Below, piece by piece: positions 37,101 through 46,723 of a stretch of 64,000 bases of DNA. Within the stretch, counting starts at the first letter, position 1. Each line of letters opens with the position of its first letter. Source of the stretch: Sympetrum striolatum (lineage: Eukaryota > Arthropoda > Insecta > Odonata > Libellulidae); contig OX388349.1 of NCBI GenBank assembly GCA_947579665.1, forward strand, positions 20,058,459 through 20,122,458, read 5' to 3'. The notes below the pieces were generated by a model. It had not been told where the DNA came from, searched no databases, and was given only the letters and a program-made list of their open reading frames with translations. Position numbers and translations under genes: made by a program.

Positions 37101-38829
37101 GAAAAAAGCTACGAAAACGGATAATTTTAGAGAAATTTAAATTTTTATCCTCTATAATGCCTAGATTTTCGTCATTTTAAAAAGATATGATCGAAAAAAG
37201 CAACGAAAACGGAAAATTATTTACAAAAATTTCAATTTTTCGCTTTTATTTTGCATGAATTTTCGTCATGTTATCGAGATATGATTGAAAAAAACAACAA
37301 AAACGGATAATATTGAAGATATTTCATTTTTTCCTGTATTTTTTCCTTAATTTCTGTCATTTTGCAAAGATATGATCGAAAAAAGCAACGAAAACGGAAA
37401 ATTATGTGCAAAAATTTCAATTTTTCGCTTTTATTTTGCATGAATTTTCGTCATTTTATCGAGATATGATCTAAAAAGAAACGAAAACGGATAATTGTAG
37501 CTGAAATTCATTTTTTTTCCTGTATATTCCCATAATTTTAGTCATTATATTCAGATATGATCGAAAAAACAAACAAAACGGATTATTTCACTGAAATTTC
37601 AATTTCGTTCCCCTATAATATAAGAGAAATCTCAATTTTTTTTACTATTGTCTCTTATTTTGTGTCACCTTATCGAGTTATGATCAAAAAAGTAACGAAA
37701 AACGGATAATTTTAGCGAAATTTCGAATTTTTTCTATATATTCCCTTAATTTTCGTTATTTTATCGAGATATGATCGAAAAAAGACGTGAAAAAGGATAA
37801 TTGAGCGTTATTTCAATTTTTATCCTCTATAATGCCTTAATTTTCGTCATTTTTAAAAGATAAGATCGAAAAAAGCAACGAGAACGGAAAATTTTAGCGA
37901 AATTTAAATTTTTTCCTCTATTTTACCCTAATTTTCAACATTTTCATGGGATATGTTCGAGAAATGCAACGAAAATGGATAATTTTAAGGAAATTTCAAT
38001 ATTTTACCCTATTTTGCCTTAATTTTCGTCATTTTATCGAGATTTAATCGAAACGCAACGAAAAACGGAAAAGGTTAGCGAAATTTTGATTTTTGTTCTA
38101 ATATATTGCCTTAATTTTCGTCATATTATCGAGATATGATCGAAAAAAGACGTGAAAAAGGATAATTTTAGCGTAATTTCAATTTTTATCCTCTATAATG
38201 CCTTAATATTCGTCATTTTTAAAAGATTAGGTCGAAAAAATCAACGAGAACGACAAATTTTAGCGAAATTTAAATTTTTTTCCTCTATTTTTCCCTAATT
38301 TTCGGCATTTTACCGAGATATTATCGAAAAAGGCACCGAAAAAGGATAATTTCAGAGAAATTTCAATTTCTTCCTGTATTTTTTCCTAAATTTTCTTCAT
38401 TTTATCGAGATATGGTAGAAAAAATTAACGAAATATAATAATTTAAGCGAAATTTCAATTTTTTTCCAGTATTATGCCTTTATTTTCGGCAATTTACCGA
38501 GATATTATCGAAAAAGGCACCGAAAAAGGATAATTCCAGAGATATTTCAATTTCTTCCTGTATTTTTTCCTAAATTTACTTCATTTTATCGAGATATGGT
38601 CGAAAAAAGCAACGAAAACGGATAATTTTTGGGAAATTTAATTATTTTTCCTGTATTTTTTTCCTTAAATTTCGTCATTTTAACGAGATATGATCTAGAA
38701 AAGGAACGGTAAAGGATAATTTCAAAGAAATTTCAATTGTTTTACTCTATATGCCTTAAATTTCGTCATTTAATCGAGATATGATAGAAAAGCAACGAAA
38801 AACGGAAAAGTTTAGCGAAATTTCAATTG
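22101..38829 (+). repeat. Satellite array with higher-order repeats, left part
   Basis: About 180 monomers of roughly 91-92 bp. Landmarks: GATATGATCGAAAAAAGC, AACGAAAACGGATAATTTT, AGCGAAATTTCAATTTTT, CTCTATTTTGCCTTAATT, TTTTCGTCATTTTATCGAG. Subtypes differ consistently: one starts CGAAAAAAGACGTGAAAAAG, one CGAAAAAAGCAACGAGAACG, one CGAAAAATGCAACG, one CGAAAAGCAACG. They often follow one another in that order as a tetramer of about 365 bp. A 122-bp variant carries an internal duplication. Short frames with RYDRKK-type peptides are simply the translated repeat. Confidence 0.95.
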
Positions 38830-38923
38830 AATGAGACGGTTTTTGGTGTTATCCTGTGGAACTCCTTCATAATAAATGAAAAGAACAACTTTGTTGAGTC
38901 CACAAATTTTTTAATAATCACAA

Positions 38924-38964
38924 TCACGACCTAGGTTTCGTTACTGCGTAACATCCTCAAGTGA
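38924..38964 (-). ncRNA. Hammerhead-ribozyme-like motif, unit 1
   Basis: Minus-strand order: stem I strand UCAC (38,964-38,961), core UUGAGGA plus U, stem II GUUAC-GCA-GUAAC (38,952-38,940), GAA, short palindromic stem III ACCUAGGU (38,936-38,929), C17, then GUGA closing stem I. The predicted cut lies between 38,928 and 38,927. It deviates from the canonical CUGANGA core by one base and an extra U. Minimal hammerheads with tiny stem III are known in Penelope-like terminal repeats. Activity is not shown. Confidence 0.65.
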
Positions 38965-38995
38965 AGGCTAAATTTCGGAGAGCCCGAATATAAGC

Positions 38996-39092
38996 AGGAA
39001 AGGGGGGGAAAGAAGGGATGGTGGTAGAGGAAAAGGAAAGGAGTAAGGGGGAAAAGGGGGTAAAGGTAAGGAATGGGGGGGGGAAGGGAGAA
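38996..39092 (+). other. G-rich tract in Penelope 3' region, unit 1
   Basis: Almost pure purine tract on the + strand with runs of 3 to 9 G, lying on the strand opposite the coding sequence. Repeated in unit 2 (about 41,914-42,011) and unit 3 (about 44,845-44,942) with the longest G run varying (9, 10, 9). It could form a G-quadruplex; the element's RNA would carry the C-rich strand. Confidence 0.7.
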
Positions 39093-39343
39093 ACCACCAT
39101 CAATTCCATACAATTAGCAAGGTCAATACAACGTTAAGAGGAATACCTCTTAGAAGTCATAACAAGGTCAAAAATACAAAGTATACAAGAGAATGCACAA
39201 TACATCTTGTAGGTTGAACGGAGGTTGTTGACAAGTAGCAATAAATAAATAATAAATTATATAAAAACTTATGTTAAAAGAGAACCGAAGCCATAACCCC
39301 GAATAAAAGGGAAGACGCCAATATAAAAATCTACTAAGACAAT

Positions 39344-41845
39344 TTAATAATAAAGATGGGGAATATCCAGTAGGGGGGAGTGGGACGGAAACAAAAACTC
39401 ATTTACTACCTCGAAGTTTTCAGATTTTTTAAAATTCAAAATCTCGATTTGTTCTAAAACATCACGTCTGGGGGCTTTATTTTCTACATGGAGAATGGTA
39501 GGTATGAAGGAACTAGTATGATTTTTGTCCCGCAAATGTTTAGCAAAATGAGAGGATTCCCCTTCTTTTAGGAAACAGTTCTTGTGTTCTTTAATCCTAA
39601 TTTTAAAATTCCTTCCAGTCTGTCCTATATAGACCCCGTTAAAGTCATTGCAATCAAGCTTATACACCCCACTTCTTTCTTCATTTACAATTTTGTCTTT
39701 GGGGTTGGAAATTAAATTTCGCAGAGTATTACTATTATAAAAAGCAACCCTAAATTTATCTTTGGGGAATAGGTTTTTTATTTTTAAAGATAAAGGTCCT
39801 AAGTATGGCAATCTCCGCCATTGTCGAACCTCGGTTTGAATAGGAGGAGTTTTGTAAATCTCTTTTTGGGCAAGAATTTTCATTTTTCTTTTCAGTAATC
39901 TATCAACAATTTCGCTCTGATAACCGTTATTAATCGCAATTCGCTTAATTGTATCCAGTTCTCTCTGTTTATTGAAATCTGACATTGGGATCGATAAATA
40001 GCGATTTAACATGCTGTGGAAGGCGGCCAATTTTGTAGCAGTGTAATGTTTTGAAGTTGAATGGAAATATGATCAGTATACGAAGTTTTTCGGAAAATAG
40101 CAAAATCAAACCGTTGATTTATCACAGAAATAGTGAGGTCAAGGTAATTCAGTGACCCATTAACTTCCTTTTCACAGGTAAATTTTAAATTAGGGGATCT
40201 GGAATTCAAAAAATTAGTAAAACTACTTAATTGTCTGTTGGAGCCTTTCCATACGCAAAACACGTCATCCACATAACGGAACCAACACACAACATTTTTC
40301 ACTAATGGGTTGTCCGAATGTAGCATTTCCGATTCGAAATTATACATAAAAATTTCCGCCAGGAGCGGAGAAAGGGGAGACCCCATCGCAAGTCCATCCA
40401 TTTGTTTATAACACTTCCCATTAAACTTAAAGTAATTTTGACTAATGCACACCTTTAAGAGGGAGAATAATTCACTGATGATTTTGGGGGGTACATTTGC
40501 ATCCAGCAGCGTAGTTTTTGCCAGTTCCAACGTTTCTGCCGTGGGAACACTAGTAAAGAGGTTCACTACATCAAAAGAAACAAGTGTGCACTTCTTAGGT
40601 AAAACCATTTGGGATAGGGTATTGGCAAGTTCACTGGAATTTTTAATACTATATTTTGGTGAAAAACTCGAAAGTTGTCTAAATAAACTGTTAGTTTTGC
40701 GAGCTATCAGCTGTGACGGGGCGGAGACACTCGAAACCACAGGTCTAATAGGGTGGGAAGGTTTGTGAATTTTGGGGAGGCCGAAGAAACGAGGCACTAA
40801 TGGGTTAGATTGAAATAATTTGCGTTTTTCTTGTGGTTTGAACAACACTGAGCACTCCTTCACAGTATTTTTACAAACTATTTGAAAACTGCCGGTCGGA
40901 TCTCTGTCTAAGGGCACTATATTATTGTTAGCGATGAATTCCATGCATTTTTCTTTGTAAGTGGATTTATCCATTATCACCACTGAATTACCTTTGTCCG
41001 CTTTTTGAATAATTAAATTTTCCCTTTTTAAAGTCTGATTAAGGTCTTTCACAATCTTATGAGTGGACGTATGGGTGCCAGAGTTAAGAGGAAAGCACCA
41101 CTCCCTAATTTCACTCGAAACAAGATGTTTAGCGCCGGAACGGTCGTTGCGGAGGGCTAGTTCACAGTCGACCACCAGGTTCTTCACGTCCCGGATCGAA
41201 GTGGGTAGATCAGGGGCGAATTTCAAACCTTTCTCTAATAAATTAACTTCTACTTCATTAAATTTATACTGCGATAGGTTGGTAATCCTCTCACAGAAAC
41301 AGTGGGAGGCACTGTTTTGTTTTTCGGAAGGGGACCTAGACGAAAGGGATCCCTTCTTCTGGGTGAGGATTAAATTGTCAAGTTTCTTTTCGATGGTGGC
41401 TCTTTTCTTGAAGGCAATTTCACTACTTCTTATTCTTACAGCGTCATCTAAACATTTCCATTCAAGCCAGTGAAGATCATGAGTCAGCTCGGTAAAAAGG
41501 AGAAGAAGATAATGGGATATACTGTCTCTCTTAACGTACCACTCATGAAGCTCTCTTCTGATCCAGGTGATCTGGGCGTTTCTCACAGCAAATTTTGCAG
41601 CAGACGAAGTCGAAGTTGACATACTTCGGAACCACTCGGAGTTTTAAGCATTTGCTATTGAAGTAAATATTTAATGCTGCCACTCGGTATTTAATTACCA
41701 ATTTCCGGTATAAGGACACCTTAGTAGCGTTACAAGCGCTCTTGATGAATGAGACGGTTTTTGGTGTTATCCTGTGGAACTCCTTCATAATAAATGAAAA
41801 GAACAACTTTGTTGAGTCCACAAATTTTTTAATAATCACAATCAC
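39344..41845 (-). pseudogene. Penelope reverse transcriptase-endonuclease, frameshifted (unit 1)
   Basis: The frame is broken in two places relative to unit 2. A net 11-bp deletion near 41,612 separates the N-terminal piece (41,543-41,845) from the central piece (40,006-41,622). A 1-bp deletion near 40,062 separates that from the C-terminal endonuclease piece (39,344-40,030). RT motifs SFDVVNLF, GLAMGSPLSPLLAE and YVDD remain. In the endonuclease, DCNDCNG of unit 2 is DCNDFNG here, losing a cysteine of the pair between GVY and YIG. This unit cannot encode a whole protein. Confidence 0.9.
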
Positions 41846-44678
41846 GACCTAGGTTTCGTTACTGCGTAACATCCTCAAGTGAAGGCTAAATTTCGGAGAG
41901 CCCGAATATAAGCAGGAAAGGGGGGGAAAGAAGGGATGGGGGTAGAGGAAAAGGAAAGGAGTAAGGGGGAAAAGGGGGTAAAGGTAAGGAATGGGGGGGG
42001 GGAAGGGAGAAACCACCATCAATTCCATACAATTAGCAAGGTCAATACAACGTTAAGAGGAATACCTCTTAGAAGTCATAACAAGGTCAAAAATACAAAG
42101 TATACAAGAGAATGCACAATACATCTTGTAGGTTGAACGGAGGTTGTTGACAAGTAGCAATAAATAAATAATAAATTATATAAAAACTTATGTTAAAAGA
42201 GAACCGAAGCCATAACCCCGAATAAAAGGGAAGACGCCAATATAAAAATCTACTAAGACAATTTAATAATAAAGATGGGGAATATCCAGTAGGGGGGAGT
42301 GGGACGGAAACAAAAACTCATTTACTACCTCGAAGTTTTCAGATTTTTTAAAATTCAAAATCTCGATTTGTTCTAAAACATCACGTCTGGGGGCTTTATT
42401 TTCTACATGGAGAATGGTAGGTATGAAGGAACTAGTATGATTTTTGTCCCGCAAATGTTTAGCAAAATGAGAGGATTCCCCTTCTTTTAGGAAACAGTTC
42501 TTGTGTTCTTTAATCCTAATTTTAAAATTCCTTCCAGTCTGTCCTATATAGACCCCGTTACAGTCATTGCAATCAAGCTTATACACCCCACTTCTTTCTT
42601 CATTTACAATTTTGTCTTTGGGGTTGGAAATTAAATTTCGCAGAGTATTACTATTATAAAAAGCAACCCTAAATTTATCTTTGGGGAATAGGTTTTTTAT
42701 TTTTAAAGATAAAGGTCCTAAGTATGGCAATCTCCGCCATTGTCGAACCTCGGTTTGAATAGGAGGAGTTTTGTAAATCTCTTTTTGGGCAAGAATTTTC
42801 ATTTTTCTTTTCAGTAATCTATCAACAATTTCGCTCTGATAACCGTTATTAATCGCAATTCGCTTAATTGTATCCAGTTCTCTCTGTTTATTGAAATCTG
42901 ACATTGGGATCGATAAATAGCGATTTAACATGCTGTGGAAGGCGGCCAATTTTGTAGCAGTGTAATGTTTTGAAGTTGAATGGATAATATGATCAGTATA
43001 CGAAGTTTTTCGGAAAATAGCAAAATCAAACCGTTGATTTATCACAGAAATAGTGAGGTCAAGGTAATTCAGTGACCCAGTAACTTCCTTTTCACAGGTA
43101 AATTTTAAATTAGGGGATCTGGAATTCAAAAAATTAGTAAAACTACTTAATTGTCTGTTGGAGCCTTTCCATACGCAAAACACGTCATCCACATAACGGA
43201 ACCAACACACAACATTTTTCACTAATGGGTTGTCCGAATGTAGCATTTCCGATTCGAAATTATACATAAAAATTTCCGCCAGGAGCGGAGAAAGGGGAGA
43301 CCCCATCGCAAGTCCATCCATTTGTTTATAACACTTCCCATTAAACTTAAAGTAATTTTGACTAATGCACACCTTTAAGAGGGAGAATAATTCACTGATG
43401 ATTTTGGGGGGTACATTTGCATCCAGCAGCGTAGTTTTTGCCAGTTCCAACGTTTCTGCCGTGGGAACACTAGTAAAGAGGTTCACTACATCAAAAGAAA
43501 CAAGTGTGCACTTCTTAGGTAAAACCATTTGGGATAGGGTATTGGCAAGTTCACTGGAATTTTTAATACTATATTTTGGTGAAAAACTCGAAAGTTGTCT
43601 AAATAAACTGTTAGTTTTGCGAGCTATCAGCTGTGACGGGGCGGAGACACTCGAAACCACAGGTCTAATAGGGTGGGAAGGTTTGTGAATTTTGGGGAGG
43701 CCGAAGAAACGAGGCACTAATGGGTTAGATTGAAATAATTTGCGTTTTTCTTGTGGTTTGAACAACACTGAGCACTCCTTCACAGTATTTTTACAAACTA
43801 TTTGAAAACTGCCGGTCGGATCTCTGTCTAAGGGCACTATATTATTGTTAGCGATGAATTCCATGCATTTTTCTTTGTAAGTGGATTTATCCATTATCAC
43901 CACTGAATTACCTTTGTCCGCTTTTTGAATAATTAAATTTTCCCTTTTTAAAGTCTGATTAAGGTCTTTCACAATCTTATGAGTGGACGTATGGGTGCCA
44001 GAGTTAAGAGGAAAGCACCACTCCCTAATTTCACTCGAAACAAGATGTTTAGCGCCGGAACGGTCGTTGCGGAGGGCTAGTTCACAGTCGACCACCAGGT
44101 TCTTCACGTCCCGGATCGAAGTGGGTAGATCAGGGGCGAATTTCAAACCTTTCTCTAATAAATTAACTTCTACTTCATTAAATTTATACTGCGATAGGTT
44201 GGTAATCCTCTCACAGAAACAGTGGGAGGCACTGTTTTGTTTTTCGGAAGGGGACCTAGACGAAAGGGATCCCTTCTTCTGGGTGAGGATTAAATTGTCA
44301 AGTTTCTTTTCGATGGTGGCTCTTTTCTTGAAGGCAATTTCACTACTTCTTATTCTTACAGCGTCATCTAAACATTTCCATTCAAGCCAGTGAAGATCAT
44401 GAGTCAGCTCGGTAAAAAGGAGAAGAAGATAATGGGATATACTGTCTCTCTTAACGTACCACTCATGAAGCTCTCTTCTGATCCAGGTGATCTGGGCGTT
44501 TCTCACAGCAAATTTTGCAGCAGACGAAGTCGACGTTGTCTTGAAGTTGACATACTTCGGAACCACTCGGAGTTTTAAGCATTTGCTATTGAAGTAAATA
44601 TTTAATGCTGCCACTCGGTATTTAATTACCAATTTCCGGTATAAGGACACCTTAGTAGCGTTACAAGCGCTCTTGATG
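41748..44678 (-). mobile_element. Penelope-like unit 2 (intact frame)
   Basis: Complete unit of 2,931 bp whose open frame begins in the terminal segment of unit 3 (44,679-44,776) and runs uninterrupted. It is the only unit here with coding capacity for the full protein. Confidence 0.92.
41842..41882 (-). ncRNA. Hammerhead-ribozyme-like motif, unit 2
   Basis: Identical to the motif in unit 1, shifted by 2,918 bp. The predicted cut lies at 41,846/41,845. Together with the motif in unit 3 it brackets one complete ORF. Confidence 0.65.
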
Positions 44679-44719
44679 AATGAGACGGTTTTTGGTGTTA
44701 TCCTGTGGAACTCCTTCAT
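42263..44719 (-). CDS. Penelope-like reverse transcriptase with GIY-YIG endonuclease
   Basis: The open frame runs from 44,779 to the stop at 42,263. The first ATG is at 44,719 (818 residues); counting from the first GTG at 44,776 it is 837, and the positions below use that count. N-terminal region 1-280 is basic, without a clear domain. RT region: KADKGNSVVIMD (285), LPKIHKPSHPIRPVV (360), SFDVVNLFTSVP (427, catalytic Asp), GLAMGSPLSPLLAE (488), RYVDDVF (527, catalytic Asp pair), LNYLDL (569). C-terminal GIY-YIG nuclease: GVY (730) then DCNDC and YIGQTGR (743), RIKEH (754) and further His (770, 774). The protein copies element RNA by target-primed synthesis from a nick (family knowledge). Alternative: none plausible; motif order and context agree. 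Confidence 0.95.
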   Translation of the reverse strand: MKEFHRITPKTVSFIKSACNATKVSLYRKLVIKYRVAALNIYFNSKCLKLRVVPKYVNFKTTSTSSAAKFAVRNAQITWIRRELHEWYVKRDSISHYLLLLFTELTHDLHWLEWKCLDDAVRIRSSEIAFKKRATIEKKLDNLILTQKKGSLSSRSPSEKQNSASHCFCERITNLSQYKFNEVEVNLLEKGLKFAPDLPTSIRDVKNLVVDCELALRNDRSGAKHLVSSEIREWCFPLNSGTHTSTHKIVKDLNQTLKRENLIIQKADKGNSVVIMDKSTYKEKCMEFIANNNIVPLDRDPTGSFQIVCKNTVKECSVLFKPQEKRKLFQSNPLVPRFFGLPKIHKPSHPIRPVVSSVSAPSQLIARKTNSLFRQLSSFSPKYSIKNSSELANTLSQMVLPKKCTLVSFDVVNLFTSVPTAETLELAKTTLLDANVPPKIISELFSLLKVCISQNYFKFNGKCYKQMDGLAMGSPLSPLLAEIFMYNFESEMLHSDNPLVKNVVCWFRYVDDVFCVWKGSNRQLSSFTNFLNSRSPNLKFTCEKEVTGSLNYLDLTISVINQRFDFAIFRKTSYTDHIIHSTSKHYTATKLAAFHSMLNRYLSIPMSDFNKQRELDTIKRIAINNGYQSEIVDRLLKRKMKILAQKEIYKTPPIQTEVRQWRRLPYLGPLSLKIKNLFPKDKFRVAFYNSNTLRNLISNPKDKIVNEERSGVYKLDCNDCNGVYIGQTGRNFKIRIKEHKNCFLKEGESSHFAKHLRDKNHTSSFIPTILHVENKAPRRDVLEQIEILNFKKSENFEVVNEFLFPSHSPLLDIPHLYY

Positions 44720-44772
44720 AATAAATGAAAAGAACAACTTTGTTGAGTCCACAAATTTTTTAATAATCACAA

Positions 44773-44813
44773 TCACGACCTAGGTTTCGTTACTGCGTAA
44801 CATCCTCAAGTGA
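44773..44813 (-). ncRNA. Hammerhead-ribozyme-like motif, unit 3
   Basis: Same sequence as in units 1 and 2. The predicted cut (44,777/44,776) lies 57 nt upstream of the first ATG of the intact ORF in unit 2 and would define the 5' end of that RNA. Confidence 0.65.
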
Positions 44814-45192
44814 AGGCTAAATTTCGGAGAGCCCGAATATAAGCAGGAAAGGGGGGGAAAGAAGGGATGGGGGTAGAGGAAAAGGAAAGGAGTAAGGGGG
44901 AAAAGGGGGTAAAGGTAAGGAATGGGGGGGGGAAGGGAGAAACCACCATCAATTCCATACAATTAGCAAGGTCAATACAACGTTAAGAGGAATACCTCTT
45001 AGAAGTCATAACAAGGTCAAAAATACAAAGTATACAAGAGAATGCACAATACATCTTGTAGGTTGAACGGAGGTTGTTGACAAGTAGCAATAAATAAATA
45101 ATAAATTATATAAAAACTTATGTTAAAAGAGAACCGAAGCCATAACCCCGAATAAAAGGGAAGACGCCAATATAAAAATCTACTAAGACAAT

Positions 45193-46111
45193 TTAATAAT
45201 AAAGATGGGGAATATCCAGTAGGGGGGAGTGGGACGGAAACAAAAACTCATTTACTACCTCGAAGTTTTCAGATTTTTTAAAATTCAAAATCTCGATTTG
45301 TTCTAAAACATCACGTCTGGGGGCTTTATTTTCTACATGGAGAATGGTAGGTATGAAGGAACTAGTATGATTTTTGTCCCGCAAATGTTTAGCAAAATGA
45401 GAGGATTCCCCTTCTTTTAGGAAACAGTTCTTGTGTTCTTTAATCCTAATTTTAAAATTCCTTCCAGTCTGTCCTATATAGACCCCGTTACAGTCATTGC
45501 AATCAAGCTTATACACCCCACTTCTTTCTTCATTTACAATTTTGTCTTTGGGGTTGGAAATTAAATTTCGCAGAGTATTACTATTATAAAAAGCAACCCT
45601 AAATTTATCTTTGGGGAATAGGTTTTTTATTTTTAAAGATAAAGGTCCTAAGTATGGCAATCTCCGCCATTGTCGAACCTCGGTTTGAATAGGAGGAGTT
45701 TTGTAAATCTCTTTTTGGGCAAGAATTTTCATTTTTCTTTTCAGTAATCTATCAACAATTTCGCTCTGATAACCGTTATTAATCGCAATTCGCTTAATTG
45801 TATCCAGTTCTCTCTGTTTATTGAAATCTGACATTGGGATCGATAAATAGCGATTTAACATGCTGTGGAAGGCGGCCAATTTTGTAGCAGTGTAATGTTT
45901 TGAAGTTGAATGGAAATATGATCAGTATACGAAGTTTTTCGGAAAATAGCAAAATCAAAACCGTTGATTTATCACAGAAATAGTGAGGTCAAGGTAATTC
46001 AGTGACCCATTAACTTCCTTTTCACAGGTAAATTTTAAATTAGGGGATCTGGAATTCAAAAATTAGTAAAACTACTTAATTGTCTGTTGGAGCCTTTCCA
46101 TACGCAAAACA
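45193..46111 (-). pseudogene. Penelope endonuclease/RT fragment (unit 3)
   Basis: The endonuclease part (45,193-45,879) is open and keeps both cysteines (DCNDC). The frame breaks near 45,912, where unit 3 has the same GGAAATATG form (1-bp deletion) as unit 1. Two more 1-bp indels follow: an extra A near 45,960 and a missing A near 46,060. The upstream part is lost in the gap. Confidence 0.85.
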
Positions 46112-46311
46112 NNNNNNNNNNNNNNNNNNNNNNNNNNNNNNNNNNNNNNNNNNNNNNNNNNNNNNNNNNNNNNNNNNNNNNNNNNNNNNNNNNNNNNNNN
46201 NNNNNNNNNNNNNNNNNNNNNNNNNNNNNNNNNNNNNNNNNNNNNNNNNNNNNNNNNNNNNNNNNNNNNNNNNNNNNNNNNNNNNNNNNNNNNNNNNNNN
46301 NNNNNNNNNNN
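46112..46311. other. Assembly gap (200 N)
   Basis: Exactly 200 N. Left flank is Penelope unit 3, right flank is satellite. A round number suggests a placeholder length, so the true distance is unknown. Confidence 0.98.
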
Positions 46312-46723
46312 CGAAAAAAGACGTGAAAAAGGATATAATTTTAGCGTAATTTCCAATTTTTATCCTATTTAATGCCGTGATTTTCGTCATTTTTAAAAGA
46401 TTTGATCGAAAAAAGCAACGAAAACGGAAAATGTTGTCGAAAGCTGAATTTCAGTTTTTTCCTGTATATTTCCGTAATTTTTATCATTATATCGAGTTAT
46501 GATCGAAAAAACAAACAAAACGGATGATTTCACTGAGATTTCAACTTTTTCCTCTATAATATAAGAGAAATTTCAATTTTTTTTACTATTGTCACTTATT
46601 TTTTGTCATTTTATCGAGTTATGATCAAAAAAGCAACGAAAAACGGATAATTTTAGCGAAATTTCGTATTTTTTTCTATATATTGCCTTAATTTTCGTTA
46701 TTTTATCGAGATATGATCGAAAT
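46312..46723 (+). repeat. Satellite block between gap and LINE
   Basis: Same monomer and orientation as the main array. It matches 32,950-33,300 closely, including the unusual join GTTGTCGAAAGCTGAATTTC, so it belongs to the same higher-order unit. Confidence 0.92.

Larger units (their letters stand above)
38830..41747 (-). mobile_element. Penelope-like unit 1 (defective)
   Basis: Complete in length but frameshifted twice. It contains the 3' terminal region with a hammerhead-like motif and a G-rich tract (38,996-39,092 on the + strand), and the reverse transcriptase/endonuclease pseudogene. Its start region lies in the terminal segment of unit 2. Confidence 0.9.
38830..46111 (-). mobile_element. 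Head-to-tail Penelope-like element array
   Basis: Three minus-strand units inside the satellite: 38,830-41,747 (2,918 bp), 41,748-44,678 (2,931 bp), and 44,679-46,111 (cut by the assembly gap). Units are almost identical base for base. The outer 3' end at 38,830 joins satellite DNA after TTTCAATT. Tandem arrangement with direct terminal repeats (pLTRs), a reverse transcriptase with YVDD and a C-terminal GIY-YIG endonuclease define Penelope-like elements. Confidence 0.93.
44679..46111 (-). mobile_element. Penelope-like unit 3, truncated by gap
   Basis: Matches units 1 and 2 from the 3' end to within the RT region, then runs into N at 46,112. The missing 5' part may exist in the genome, because the gap size is not informative. 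Confidence 0.9.

Noticed and set aside
38931..39113. Minus-strand proline-rich frame over the G-rich tract (also 44,780-44,962)
   Set aside because: It is the translated C-rich strand of a low-complexity tract in the 3' region of the element, with no homology or conserved start.
40445..41473. Plus-strand frames over the Penelope array (40,445-40,768; 41,063-41,473; 43,365-43,688; 43,983-44,393)
   Set aside because: They are antisense shadows of the reverse-transcriptase frame and recur only because the units are identical.
41543..41845. Separate 100-residue gene
   Set aside because: It is the N-terminal piece of the Penelope ORF, detached by the 11-bp deletion in unit 1.
46072..46390. Frames spanning the N run
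   Set aside because: They are translations through unknown bases and carry no information.
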